From Pratylenchus scribneri (lineage: Eukaryota; Nematoda; Chromadorea; Rhabditida; Pratylenchidae), in NCBI GenBank assembly GCA_030063045.1, contig JAQSEB010000059.1:5505690-5569689 (forward strand): a DNA stretch of 64,000 nucleotides, in the 5' to 3' direction. The notes beneath the pieces were generated by a model. The model was not told the origin of the DNA and searched no databases. It worked only from the letters and a program-made list of their open reading frames with translations. This document shows, in pieces, positions 32,819 to 44,277 of this stretch. The translations under genes and the position numbers were made by a program. Every line of letters starts with the position of its first letter. Position 1 is the first letter of the stretch.

Positions 32819-35173
32819 TTATTTCATTTTCTCTGTGTCAATTGGCGCTGCCTTCACAAAAGGAATTCGTTCAGCATATTGAGGTGGCATAAATGGTCGC
32901 AATGCTTTCGGCACCTCAATTCCCTCTTCAGTCTGATAATTCTCCAAAATTGCGCAAATCACTCGCGTGGTGGCGCACATTGTCGCATTCAACATATGCA
33001 CATAATTTACCTTAAATTGACGGAATAAATTTAATTTGATGTTTTTAATTTTGGATGGTGTTTAATTTGGCGAAAAAAAAACATTGAAAATGGCGAAAGA
33101 TTTTAACGATTTAATGGTTGTTCCCATACCCACAAACACTACCCAATCGATAGATTTAATCAAATGCTTAAATTGTTATGATTAGATAAAAAAATTAAGG
33201 TTTTTAAACCGTCTAAACTATCCAATGGTTTTTGGTTCAAAACTAATTTATTTAAACCTAAGCCGGGTTAAATTTATTTAAAAAATCATTTGCCGCCACC
33301 GAGTATCGAACCGTCGACCCCAAGGATTAAGTTCGATGATCTAAACGACTGAGCTAATTGCGTTGGCTGAATCCGAAATTAATATCAAAAGATGAGTCTC
33401 GAAATATCTATTCTATCGATCGGGTATAACCATTAAACCGTTAAAAACTTTCGCCATTTTCAATGGTTTTCGCCCTTTAAATATTCCCTTTAATTCCTTA
33501 CCTCTCCATCTAATTTCTTCGTTTGTCCATATCGAATTTTCAGCCGCCGGGATTGATAATCCGTACAATTTGAGCAGGAGACCAATTCACGGAATGCACC
33601 ACTGCCCGGGAACCATCCTTCCAAGTCAAATTTCTTCGCCGCTGCATTGTTCAATTCCGCAGAGACAATATTCACAATTCGATAGGGAATGCCCAATGCT
33701 TGGTAAAATTCTTCGGCATTTCCAATCATCTATTTTTGGTTTGATTAATTTAAAATGATTAATTTCTTTTTTACCTCGTCAAAATGTTTCCATGATTCGC
33801 CCTCAAATGGCGAACAAATCACAAATTGTTCAATTTTCTCGAATTGATGAACACGGAATATTCCCCTTGTGTCTCGTCCATGACTGCCAACCTATATTTT
33901 TAGGTTATTTAAAATCAATTTAATCTTAAAAAATTACCTCTTGTCGAAAACAAGTGGACATTCCCGCATATTTCAATGGAAGTTCAGTTGGTTTAAGCCA
34001 TTCATCCCCTTAAATTATTGATTAATTTTATTAAATTGAATGAAATTCTCACTGTGAAATGCAGCAATTGGTTGCTCGGAGGTGGCTATCAAATATTTTT
34101 CTTCCAAACTATTATCACCGCTCACTTCCGTTCCCTTCGAGGTCACCTTGAATTTTTGCATTAAAAATTATAATAATAATAAAAATTTGACAAACTTTAT
34201 ATAATTCCTCATCAAATTGACTGAGTTGGGCCACTTCTTGCATTACATCCTAAAATTTATTGAACGATTAAAATATTAATTAATATTTTTTTAATTTACT
34301 TTTCGCATAAAAAACGGAGTATAAAGTGGCACAAAATTCTTTGCCGAGAGCATCCGTAATGCCAATCCAATCAATGCTTGCTCCAAAAAGACCAATGGAC
34401 CCTTGAGAAAATATCCTCTTCCGCCAGCCACATTCGTCCCCCGTTCCCCATCAAATCCATCGCACATCACCACCAAATCGACCTGCGCAAAAATATTCAT
34501 TATTAATAATATTTTATTAATAAATTACATGGGAATATTTCTTCTTCACTTCGCAATCCCCAAATGTTCGTTCAATTGCATTGTCATCTTCATTGTTGCT
34601 AATTGGCACTGATTCATGCAATAAATTTCCAATTTTTGTTAAATTCTCATTCCTCATTTTCTCCAAATTTTCCATTCGAATCTTTGTTTGCACTGCTTCC
34701 TCATCAACTTTTTTCTTCAACGCTTTGATTTGATTAATGTTCAAAGGCTAAAATTCATCAAAATTATTTATTTTATTCAGTGTACAAAAACCTTTAAATT
34801 GTCCAATTTAATTTCAGCAAAATTTGCCAAGAAATTTTCCGGTAGATCATCCGAATCGCCATGTGTCTCTTTTTTCTGAATAAAATTTATAATTAATTTA
34901 ATTTTAATCAATTTTTACCTTCATTTTCTCTCCCACTGCAGTGCTACAAACTTTATTCGCCCTATTCAGTGCATCCAAATTGAATCGTTCTGATGAGGAA
35001 AATATCATCAGATTATATTTTATTGTGAAATTTGAACCTTTTCGCCAATCGATATCAGCCTCGATGATTTTGTCAACTAGCCCTTCCTCCGCATAACGAC
35101 CACGTTGAGATTTTCGGATCATCTCGGGATTGCCTCCCTTCTCCTCACGAAAAAGATCAATGTCCAATACCAT
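32819..35173 (-). CDS. SARS1: Seryl-tRNA synthetase, cytosolic
   Basis: Class II synthetase that charges tRNA-Ser. The start ATG 35171-35173 opens [20 protein letters not shown], the conserved eukaryotic N-terminus, with no presequence. After a 49-bp intron come [19 protein letters not shown] and a coiled-coil arm ([20 protein letters not shown]). The catalytic domain shows [47 protein letters not shown], motif 2 [19 protein letters not shown] and [32 protein letters not shown], and motif 3 [20 protein letters not shown]. The C-terminal extension ends IDTEKMK at TAA 32819-32821. The intron before motif 3 holds a TIR element (33069-33474). Confidence 0.94.
33069..33474. mobile_element. TIR element (MITE family 1, copy 2)
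   Basis: A 406-bp element whose first ~50 bases (GGCGAAAA...CATTGAAAATGGCGAAAG, then TTTTAACG and TTTAATGGTT) are repeated in inverted orientation at its right end (CCGTTAAAAACTTTCGCC...AATGGTTTTCGCC). The core has a tRNA-like segment on the minus strand (TTAGCTCAGTCG and GGTTCGATAC). It is the uninterrupted relative of 9841-10514 and lies in a SerRS intron. Confidence 0.8.
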
Positions 35174-35519
35174 TTTATTTAAATTATTCAATTATTTCAC
35201 TTAAAAAGCTTAAATCGTTATGATTAATGCGAAGAATGATGCAATTATTTGTTGCTTTCCGGAGTATGGAGAAGAAAATTATGGTAAGGATAAGGACACA
35301 TCTGGATTTTCAAAATTTCCTGATAATTAAGACGACACAAAATCATAAAAAAGTTTAAAAGTAAAAATCAGATTATATTAATCTTTCAAATTTCAAAATA
35401 ATAGCAATTTTTTAAAATTTATTTATCATGCGAAAACAATAAAATTCATGTGTGTCAACAAATTATGAGAATCGCAACAATAAAGTCCATTTATGTCTTC
35501 TTTTCCTTTCCTCTTCATT
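35174..35519. other. Intergenic, no supported gene
   Basis: AT-rich spacer between SerRS and the next minus-strand gene; no motif seen. Confidence 0.5.
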
Positions 35520-36113
35520 TCAGAAGTAGTAGTTGAAGAATCCTCCAGTGTAATCAGTGTAAAAGACCTAAAATTTTGCTTAAAAAATTTCATTTTGCTT
35601 TATAAAAATACCTGGAATTCGTAGACACCATGGATTGTCTGGCGGTGCCCTGGTACACCACGAATTGTAAAGACAACATCCTCAACACTTAAATGAAGGG
35701 AATTTTATTAAAAATAAATGAAGAATAACAATAGATTAACTTACAGCTCTTCGCCGTGGCCGGAATATCGATCAATGTTTCCCTGCGGTGCCTGAACGGG
35801 CATTTGGTGGTGGTGACGTCCGCGCAAATAATACATCTGAACAATAAATTCTAATTTCAAATGAAATGAATAGATGAAATCATACCATTGCAACAGTTTT
35901 CGCACTCAATTGTTCAATGTGTTGAACGAATTCGGCGAGTGTCATCGATCGGTTTAAGTTGACAATTATGGGAGGATTTGGATCTGGTGTTGACTTCCCG
36001 GATGAAAGGCTCTTGTCGCCGGTTGAAATGCTTTCACATGCCTCATTTTTCCCGCGTACAGGAATGTCAAAGGTGCCAATGCTTGTTTCAGTAGAATATG
36101 TAGTCAGATTCAT
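35520..36113 (-). CDS. Small conserved protein of unknown function
   Basis: I do not recognise the family. Four exons: MNLTTYSTETSIGTFDIPVR with a serine-rich linker and IIVNLNRSMTLAEFVQHIEQL; then MYYLRGRHHHQMPVQAPQG and NIDRYSGHGEEL; then VEDVVFTIRGVPGHRQTIHG and VYEFQV; then FYTDYTGGFFNYYF, before TGA 35520-35522. The start is ATG 36111-36113. There is no signal peptide or membrane segment. The block order resembles the plus-strand gene at 16928-17487, which suggests two distant members of one small family with a common fold, possibly about 100 residues. The aromatic, glycine-rich C-terminus is unusual. Confidence 0.7.
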
Positions 36114-36884
36114 TTTTTTGAATCAATCAATTATAAAATAACTGACTGAAAAAAAGGTGAAAATTTTATTGAATCGTATTTCATAGAAAAAACTACAAAT
36201 CCCTATGTTGTGATTTGTGTATATGAATTTATGTTTTAGTCATGTCATAATTTGTAATTCATCATCAAATATTAAATTTGGTAAAAAAAAAACACAAAAA
36301 ATGCTTCTTTTTTTGATCGGGGGTCAGAAGAAAATAGGGCTTTTTTTCATTTTCCCCAATTTATCGTGTCAAATGTCATCAGTTATCACTTCCAAATATT
36401 GGAATGGAACACACATGCAAATATATATCGATTTAAAAAAGCTTAATGAAAATAAGTGGACATTGGAGTGGTGGGAATGGGAATAAGAGCCGAAGCCGAG
36501 CTTTTGCTTTGCTGCTGCCCGTGGCCCGCCCCTTGGTTACCCGACCCGCAGACGCGACGCGACGCAGAGCAGAAAAAGACAATTAATACATAAAATAAAC
36601 ATTATGACAAATTTTTTTAAAAATCTAACTAATATTTTTATTTACAATACCGTTTTTGGACTCTTTATTAGGGTCAATATTATTGGGTTTGATTAGATTT
36701 TAAAATAAATGAATTGTCTGAATAAACAAATTTTTAAAAATTATTTTGCATCAAACTAGCTTTTATAATTTTATCCATAATTTTAAACAATATGTAAAAC
36801 AATAATAACAATTGAGATTATGCAAAATAAAACAATTAAAGTCCAACCGGAATGTTTCATTTTTTAACCCATCACATCAACCAT
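36114..36884. other. Intergenic with a short GC-rich island
   Basis: AT-rich except 36490-36575, which is GC-rich (GAAGCCGAGC, GACGCGACGCGACGC). Right after it stands TACATAAAATAAACATTATG (36582-36601), repeated exactly at 39479-39498 where it also follows a GC-rich island. No gene seen. Confidence 0.5.
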
Positions 36885-39130
36885 TTATTTCTTCGGTATT
36901 TTGCTCGAACATGTTGGTACATCTTCTTCTTTGCCGTCATTTGATGATTCCTTTCTCTTCTTTCCCAGCTCAATTTGACCGCTGCACTTCAATTCAACAA
37001 TGTTGACATTCTTTAATTTGAATATTTTAATTATTAGATTATAAATAAAAATTCAATTATTTTTGCATAAAATCAATAGGCCAAGACTAACCTGAGATTT
37101 GTTCGCCTTCAACGCTTCATTTTCCTCTTTCAGCTTGCTAATTTCCTCTTTCAATTTGTCATTTTCCAAATGTAATTCAATAATTCCCAAGACCTATAAA
37201 AAATAGAATTTATACTTTAAATAAATTTTGGTATTTTTTTGTTGAGATTGTCTTCAATAGGGCCCACTATTTCTTCCTTATTAAACCAAAAAAATATTAT
37301 TTTTTAATTATTATCAAATAAATAAATAGGCTCTTCTACCTTTCGCTTTCGGATTTCGATTCCACCAATTTTTTCCTGGTATCCACATGGCCATTCGAAG
37401 TGCACGTCAATATCGAATTCATAGGCCCCATTGGTTGGTCCATTGGCCAAAGTGAATTGGAAATTATAAAAATCGATAATTGTCGCCGGCACAATAAGAA
37501 ATTTGTCCTTGCCAAAATCTATGACTTTCCCACCTTAATAAAAAAAATATCAAATAAATAAATAAATTAACTTTTACCTTCTGGAAAAATAAATTTTCTT
37601 TTGGGTTCTGGTATATCGTTGTAACAAATTGCCGCAATTTCATCGATAATCATATCATCGATGCGATCATATGCAAAATTAATATCGATTGATTCAAGGA
37701 AATCCTCGGGATATCTAAAATTATGAAAAAAATTTTTGGGAAAGTTTTACTTTGTTTTTGAAACATAGTTGACCAAAAAATCGGCATAGTAACAGTGATA
37801 TTCTTCCGTATTAAGATAATATGGATACACCATTTGTTTGTCTAGAAAAATGGTCAGTCATTGAAAAATTAGTTTATTTTGCTTTACTTACGGCGACCGA
37901 TTTTCCCAGGGCCTTTCACTTCAAAATGTCGAAATTGGGTAAAGTTGGCACCGCGACGGATAAACAAGTCCAAATTTGGATGACAATAAAGTTCCCATTC
38001 TGCCTCCAATTTATTGCCATTTTGTTTGAATTCTTGATAACCGTCGTTTGCCAAGAATTCGATAATATCATTCTGGAAAATATATTAAAATTATTTGCAT
38101 AATTCCATTAATTTATTTAATTTGCCTGCATATTCCAACGTGAAAATTCCAATTGCCGAATGAATTTCATCGAATCATCAAACTTTATTGCAATTTTGAA
38201 CCAACTTTTGTCCATTTGATTGATCACAAATAAAACCAGAATATATTCTCTCGCTCCACTCGGATATTTCATATCACGAAATTCCCACTCAAAAATGTGA
38301 AAAATTCGGCCATCTTCTGCTTTCAGTTCAACAGGTTCGAATAAAGTTCGGTTTCCAATTTGATTTTCCTTCTTGTCGAATAATTGTTCCAAAAATGTTG
38401 GAAATTTGACATTCTCGAAATTCATTTTCACGGATTGAAGCATCAATTTTGTTGAACTGAAATTTTTTTGTATAAAATTTAATTCAAATATAATTTACCT
38501 GGAATTTGCCATGTGAAGAAGTAATTCTCCAATGAAATTTTCGGGGATTCCAATAACAGTGAAGTGGCCCGAATCCATCTCAAATGGTCTTATCGATGTC
38601 ATCCAGTCTCCATAGCGTAGCAATGAGTCAAATTCCGGTTTCCATTCAATGTCATTGTTAATCCACATTCGATTATTTTCCATGTCGTAGTCGGCATCGT
38701 CATCTTCGTCATTGTATACTGGCAATGTATTTGATCGAATGTATTCTTCCAGAGACTGAAAAATAATTGGAATCATAAAATTTAATTTGATTAACTAATT
38801 TAATTTATTTTTTCGGATAATTTTATTCATTTTTAATCTTAATTTCTTAATAAATATCTCAAAAATTGATATCAAAATTACCGTTTTAAGTCGGCGAACA
38901 TTGCGGAGAATTTTAGGCGCATTATAGCCAACAATTTCACGGGATGACAGATTCTTCAAAATATTGATCGCATTGGGCAACGGCAAACACTTTTGCATTT
39001 CATAGTATAATTCAGGCTTTAATGGGCGGCTCGTTTGTAACATTTTAATTTTTGAAATCTTATTTTTATCAATTGGTATTCTATAAAAATGCTTTAAATT
39101 TATTTTGATAAATTGAGATTTATGAATCAT
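36885..39130 (-). CDS. Lineage-specific protein, possible F-box-like N-terminus, C-terminal coiled coil
   Basis: A multi-exon gene starting at ATG 39128-39130. The N-terminal SRPLKPELYYEMQKCLPLP and NILKNLSSREIVGYNAPKIL resemble a degenerate F-box helix pair, but I cannot confirm that. The middle exons read SGHFTVIGIPENFIGELLL, MLQSVKMNFENVKFPTFLEQ, FEPVELKAEDGRIFHIFEWE and HPNLDLFIRRGANFTQFRHF. The C-terminal exon is a short leucine-zipper-like coiled coil (ENDKLKEEISKLKEENEALK) and a basic tail (GKKRKESSN) ending SSKIPKK at TAA 36885-36887. Related peptides occur at 58565-58864 (EVKLNFINFTF, QFYPVELLELD) and 60650-60790 (DLPENFIEELFFYL), so this is one member of a locally expanded family. 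The function is unknown; a substrate-recognition role would fit only if the F-box is real. Confidence 0.65.
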
Positions 39131-39767
39131 TGTTTTTGATGATATGATAGGCTTGGCTTAAATAAACTAAAAAACCAATGCTATTTTCGGGTTTAGAACA
39201 TTGAAAAACTCTCAAAACTAATGTGAAAACATAAATTTAAATGTTAATCTAGCAAAAACACAAATGTTTTAAATGAATTTTTTTATTTTTCGTACGTAAA
39301 CGAACAAATACGAATATAAAATACTGTGATCCGAGAATCGAGCCGCTGCCGCCTTGATCGTGACTCGACTGCGACTACTAGTCTAGTCTCTAGTCTCGGC
39401 TCGCCAAAATAGAGAAGAGTAATGATGATAGAGAACGAGAACGAGATGATCAGAAAACGGGATCATATTTCATTTATTTACATAAAATAAACATTATGCC
39501 ATAATTTTATCTACAGTACCATTTAGCGCTTCTTCGTGTAAAGTGTAAACCACGTTCAACGTTGCTCCCTCAATTAATTATAAAATAAACATGCTTAATT
39601 GATTGTTTTATAGGTTTTAAACATTTTAAAAGTATGTAGAATATTTCTTAAATTTATTCAATTTCCTCTTCAATAATAAATTTTGGCAGTTGTCATTGAA
39701 TTTGTCCCGAGGGCTCTTGCCAATATTTTCTCGCGGCTTTGTGGTCTAAAACGCAGTTTTCTTTTGT
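39131..39767. other. Intergenic with a GC-rich island
   Basis: Contains 39340-39420, rich in CTCG/GACT-type short repeats (CTAGTCTAGTCTCTAGTCTCG), followed by TACATAAAATAAACATTATG at 39479. No gene seen. Confidence 0.5.
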
Positions 39768-40978
39768 TCAATCCATCCCAAATTCCAACCTTTTCTCGCC
39801 TTGATTCAATTCCACCCTTTTTCTTGCTTCTCTGATCGGTCCATAATCTTTAAGTCGAATTGCCCAAATAAAAGTGAAAATGGCAAAAATGAATGGGAAA
39901 ATGACAATGAAAATGAGAATAAGTACAATATAAGGGGCTAAAAGTCTATCCTTAATTGTGGGCAAGCATGGCTTCTGAAGAAGAATTTCAATTTATTTGA
40001 AAATGTATGCAAATTCACCTGAAATCCAAGTGTTTCCAACAATTCATGGTCCACCTTCATTTTACATGCAAAACCATCTTCGATTGGTTCCAATATGGTT
40101 TGCCTTCTTTCAGCCGATAAATTGGCCAAATAATCGTGGAAAAGTCTATCAATGATTGAGGGCAATGCAAATGAATTTGGCAAAAGTTCGAAGAGGAGAA
40201 GGAATAATTGAATGAGAAGAAGGCAAATGGCAAAGAGAAGAAGGGCCTTCAAGGCAAAAGCGGATTAAATCAAAGTGTGCCCTTCACAACCTTATATGCC
40301 ATCCGCAAATTTTGTGCATTCTTTCCTCCCCCTCTTCCTCTCATAAAAATGCCAATTCCCATTAGCAATGTTCCAACAATGGCCAAAATAACCAACAACC
40401 AAATTGTCCATTCCGTTTCATTCACTCTTTGCCGGAATCCATCCAATTCGGCCAATTGTTCTGCCCTCCTTTGCAACAATGTTCGCACCGCTTCAATTCC
40501 TCCTTCGCCACCATCTACCACAATTATTGTTTCATTATTTCCTTCTTCGGCTTCTTCCATTTTTATTGTCGTTGTTGTCTCAATGCCGGCCAATTGTGCC
40601 AATTCATGTTGCTTCAATTCAAAATTCCAATTTAATTCAATTCCAATCCAAAATTAATTCACCTGACTTAAAATGATTTCCCTTTCCATTCCCTCAATCA
40701 TTTGTAGCATTGTTGCCTTTGTTGATTCATAGAATAGTCCATTTATTATTAACACAATTGCCACAGTGGCAAAACAAAGCAGCAGAATTGGCCCAATTCG
40801 TCCCACCAATTTATGTCCCAATTTTAACTAAAACTTTAAATAATAAAATTGGGGAATTATTTACAAATATTTTTGAAGAGCCATTTTGTCGAACACCGCC
40901 GCCCTGTAAATTTCCATTGCCCGAATGAATGGACAATTTTGGTTGGCCTTTTTCCGGGGAATTAGTATTGGCAATCAT
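39768..40978 (-). CDS. Four-transmembrane protein of unknown function
   Basis: Starts at ATG 40976-40978 (MIANTNSPEKGQPKLSIHSG). Predicted helices: GPILLLCFATVAIVLIINGL; WTIWLLVILAIVGTLLMGIG; ALLLFAICLLLIQLFLLLFE; APYIVLILIFIVIFPFIFAI. The first loop (about 90 residues, including LAQLAGIETTTTIKMEEAEE) and the second (DGFACKMKVDHELLETLGFQ, then KPCLP) would both face the same side, a tetraspan layout. There is no CCG motif, so I do not call it a tetraspanin. Exons 2 and 3 are joined by removing a 44-bp intron (about 40227-40270); without that splice a stop follows VVKGTL. It ends GEKRLEFGMD at TGA 39768-39770. Confidence 0.65.
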
Positions 40979-41567
40979 CTGCGCGGGAATGGGACAAATT
41001 GGATGGGAAATGAATGGAATTGTTTTGGTTTTTTGTTGGTTTGAACCCAAAAGAAAGGGAAAGAAAAGGGAAGTGGAATCGATTCCTCCTTTTAGCCAAA
41101 AACATGCGCGGATCAGCAGCACACGGACAGAGGGGTGAATAAACAACAAAAAGCATAATGAATGGATTCTCATTTGTCGATGGATTGTGCACGTTAAAAA
41201 TAAATATACTTAACAATGATTTCACCACAAATATATTTAATTATGGGCATGTCCCCATGCATCCATTCATTTCGCCCAATTGGTTGCGCATTTGGGTGGG
41301 AGATGGGGCCCCAACAAAAAGTCATAAAAAGGCGAATTGGCCAAATCAATAGAAAATGTGGGGGATGGATAAAAATGTGAAAGTGAATTTCCGTTTATTG
41401 AGGCAAAAATAATTGGATGAAATGGAGGAATTTGGGGGGAATGTTTTCATTGGAATGAATTTGGTCCTTCATTTCAAGGCAATTTGATCAAATTTCCTCC
41501 ACAATTAATTTCGATCGATTTAAGCTGAAAAACAACCAAAAAATGTGATCATCTCCCCCTCCCCGTT
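40979..41567. other. Intergenic, no supported gene
   Basis: Between the four-TM gene 5' end and the 3' end of the proline-rich gene. Small open frames only. Confidence 0.5.
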
Positions 41568-42656
41568 TCAGACCAAATCAGTGGCCTCAATCGCCTTTCG
41601 GCCCAATTCCACAAATTGTCCACATCTCTCTGCATCCATTCCCTTTCGATTGGCCAAAACAATCATAAAATGGCCATTGGCTGTTTTGTCAAAATTTCGG
41701 GTGAAAGAATTGATGGACCTTGGGGGCAAATTGACCAAAGAAATGACAGATTTTAACTAAAAATTGGGAAAAAATAATGGAATTATAGCCATATAAATCT
41801 TTGCCTTTATTATCAATTTTAACAAATTTTGATCGTTTTTGGCCGCTCTTGAATCATAAGGGAAGTTGGTTTCCAACCGAATTGAAAAGGGCAATTTCGG
41901 AGATTCTCGACGTTTTCTGCCAGTGTTTGATTGAGGATTGGGGGCAGGGGCCGGTTGAGGTTGAGGGGCAGGCGCAGGAGCTGATTGAAAACGAATTAGG
42001 AAGTTCAGATTTCAGTACCGCCTTTTCAATACCCCGACAATTCTTTTGACCATATCTCGAGATAGGAGTGACCAATTAAGGAAGGCTATGTGCCATTCAA
42101 AAGCTCTAAAAGCCCCCTAAAAAGTTGACATTCTAATTTTTCGAAAACTTAAAACAATTTGTGAAATAAACGGCTTTCCCTCCATAAATTTGGATTTATT
42201 ACATTCAAAGACATGAAACTTTTTCCACTGTTGGATTTAATAAAATTTAAAAATGCCACATTGAAGAGGACTTTCCGGGCTTTCAAATGGTACATCCACC
42301 TTCCCAAAATGGTTACTATCTCATTTTAGGCCATAAACAAAAGAATGGACAACAGGTATTGAAAGGGCAGTACTGAAAATTCTCCTACCGGGTTGAGGAG
42401 CAGGAGCCGGTTGAGGTTGAGGGGCAGGGGCCGGCTGTGGTGCAGGAGCCGGTTGGGGTTGAGGAGCCGGTTGAGGTTGTGGGGCAGGAGCCGGTTGAGG
42501 GACAAATGTTGCCGGCTGGATTGGGACCATTGGTTGGACGGAAGTTGGGGCACAAGCCTTGGATTGGGGCTAAATTTGTTCATATTTTGTGGGTGGATTA
42601 ACCTCAATTCCAGGCAAAAACAGTGGTAAAATATTGGCAATGATGAAAATAATCAT
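41568..42656 (-). CDS. Secreted proline-rich repeat protein
   Basis: Start ATG 42654-42656 opens a signal peptide (MIIFIIANILPLFLPG). After a 33-bp intron the mature part reads QSKACAPTSVQPMVPIQP and then repeats of PAPQPQPAP. A second intron (about 41983-42391), almost wholly made of a TIR element, separates this from a further PAPQPQPAPAPNPQ stretch. The C-terminal part reads NTGRKRRESPKLPFSIRLE, TNFPYDSRAAKNDQ, LVNLPPRSINSFTRNFDKTA, FMIVLANRKGMDAERCG and QFVELGRKAIEATDLV, ending at TGA 41568-41570. The basic GRKRR could be a furin-like cleavage site. I do not recognise the C-terminal domain. An extracellular or cuticular role is inferred from the signal peptide and composition. Confidence 0.6.
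42009..42380. mobile_element. TIR element (MITE family 2) filling an intron
   Basis: Left end TTTCAGTACCGCCTTTTCAATACC and right end GGTATTGAAAGGGCAGTACTGAAAA are imperfect inverted repeats of about 25 bp, extending to an ATTCTTTTG block at about 40 bp. The element covers nearly the entire second intron of the proline-rich gene. Confidence 0.75.
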
Positions 42657-44277
42657 TTTGGGAGAATTGGCAGAGATTGGATTGTGAATGAAGGCAATGC
42701 CAGGGGCCAAACCCTTTTTATGCCTTATTTGTGTCTTTTTATGGGAGGAACATTCCCATTTGCCCTATGTTTGATTGTCCCCTTTTATTCATTCATATTC
42801 CATTCATATTCTTCTTTTGTGCCATTGGCGATTGAGGGCCAAATAAACAAACAAATTTGCAAATAATTTATCAGCACAAAAAGAGGGAAAAAATGGGCAA
42901 TAAAATGGAGGAATTTGTGATTATTTTTGGATCTTCTGAATTCATTTGGGCAATAATTGATTCATCACAAAATATGGGCATTCAATTCCAATTTCCCCTT
43001 TTTCTCCTTTTTCTGTTTGTTCGGACAATCATCAGCTGTTTTTGTGGTCTCAAAGTTGTCAAATCTTTGGCATAAATTCATTTTTATTCCCAATTATTTT
43101 GAATATTACCTGCGGCAAATATTGGCGGTTGGGGGATAAAAGGGGCGACAGGCGGGAATTGGCCAAAATTGACAGGCCATTGGCCAATTGGAGTGCAACA
43201 AAGTGTTGGGGAAAATTTGATAAATATTAGTAGAAAAATGAGAGGAGAAAAGAATATTGCCATAAATGATTTAGTGGATGAATAAAGAATTGGGAAACAG
43301 TGTGGATCGAGAATTGTTGAGGACAAAAATGGACATTTACTAATATATGTACAATATGGTGAATGTGAAAATTTGGCCATGCAGTTGACTAATTTCCATA
43401 TGAAAAGGAATGGAATAAAAATGGAAAAGGTTGTAGCTCTATTTTTAATATTGAAAAAACCAATTTTTGCGTTAATTTTGCAAATATATATTTAAATGAT
43501 ATATGCCAGTTTATGAGGAATTAAGATGTCCTTATGCTTTATCTATGGAAGTGCCAATGTGAGCAGTCGAAAGAGGAAGGATGAAATACAACATTGTCAA
43601 TGATGGCAACAACAATTAATTGATACAAATTGCAGCAAATCCACTTAATTTTGTTCCTTTTAAATCATTATTCTTTAATTTATTCATTCTTTTTCAATTA
43701 ATTTATAAGTTAATAGAGCAGTTCTCTGGCCAAATAAAATTGCCCTCAAGCCTCAATCATATATACCATTTAGCCCTTCCAATAATCTCATTAAAGCAGC
43801 GAAACCTGCTACAATTCTTCCTCACAATTCATTCAAATTCTATTCAACAATGGTCTTATAACCCATTCCCATATCCCATATCCATCCATTCTTCGCACTT
43901 TGCTTCACCAATTGTCCACCCTTTTCTCACCTTCTTCCATTCCACATTCAGCCAGCTTTCCTTCGCCGTTCAAGTGGATTTTGGTGGATTTGGTGCTTGA
44001 AAATGATGAGATGGATTGTCCATCCATTCCCTTTGTGAATTGAATTAAATCCTCCAATTCTGCCCTTTTTGAATGGCCTTTTCTTCCATTCATTCTGTGC
44101 TTGACCTTTCCACCCAAAAAAGGTAATTTTCGCTTTCATCAAACTTGTCTTCTTCTTTCCTAATTTCATTCCGAAAATTAACAAATATCCGCCATCCTTT
44201 CCCCATATTTTTGTGTTTGCCCGACCCAATTCCTTCCCAAATTTTGCATTTTTCATTCCATTTCCTCACAGCAGAAT
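42657..44277. other. Intergenic, divergent promoters
   Basis: Between the proline-rich gene (-) and the ground-like gene (+). Open frames at 43084-43380 (-) and 43620-44000 (+) lack motifs or splice support. I see nothing else. Confidence 0.45.

Noticed and set aside
43620..44000. 126-codon plus-strand ORF upstream of the ground-like gene
   Set aside because: No family motif, no splice site joining it to the gene, composition like its non-coding surroundings.
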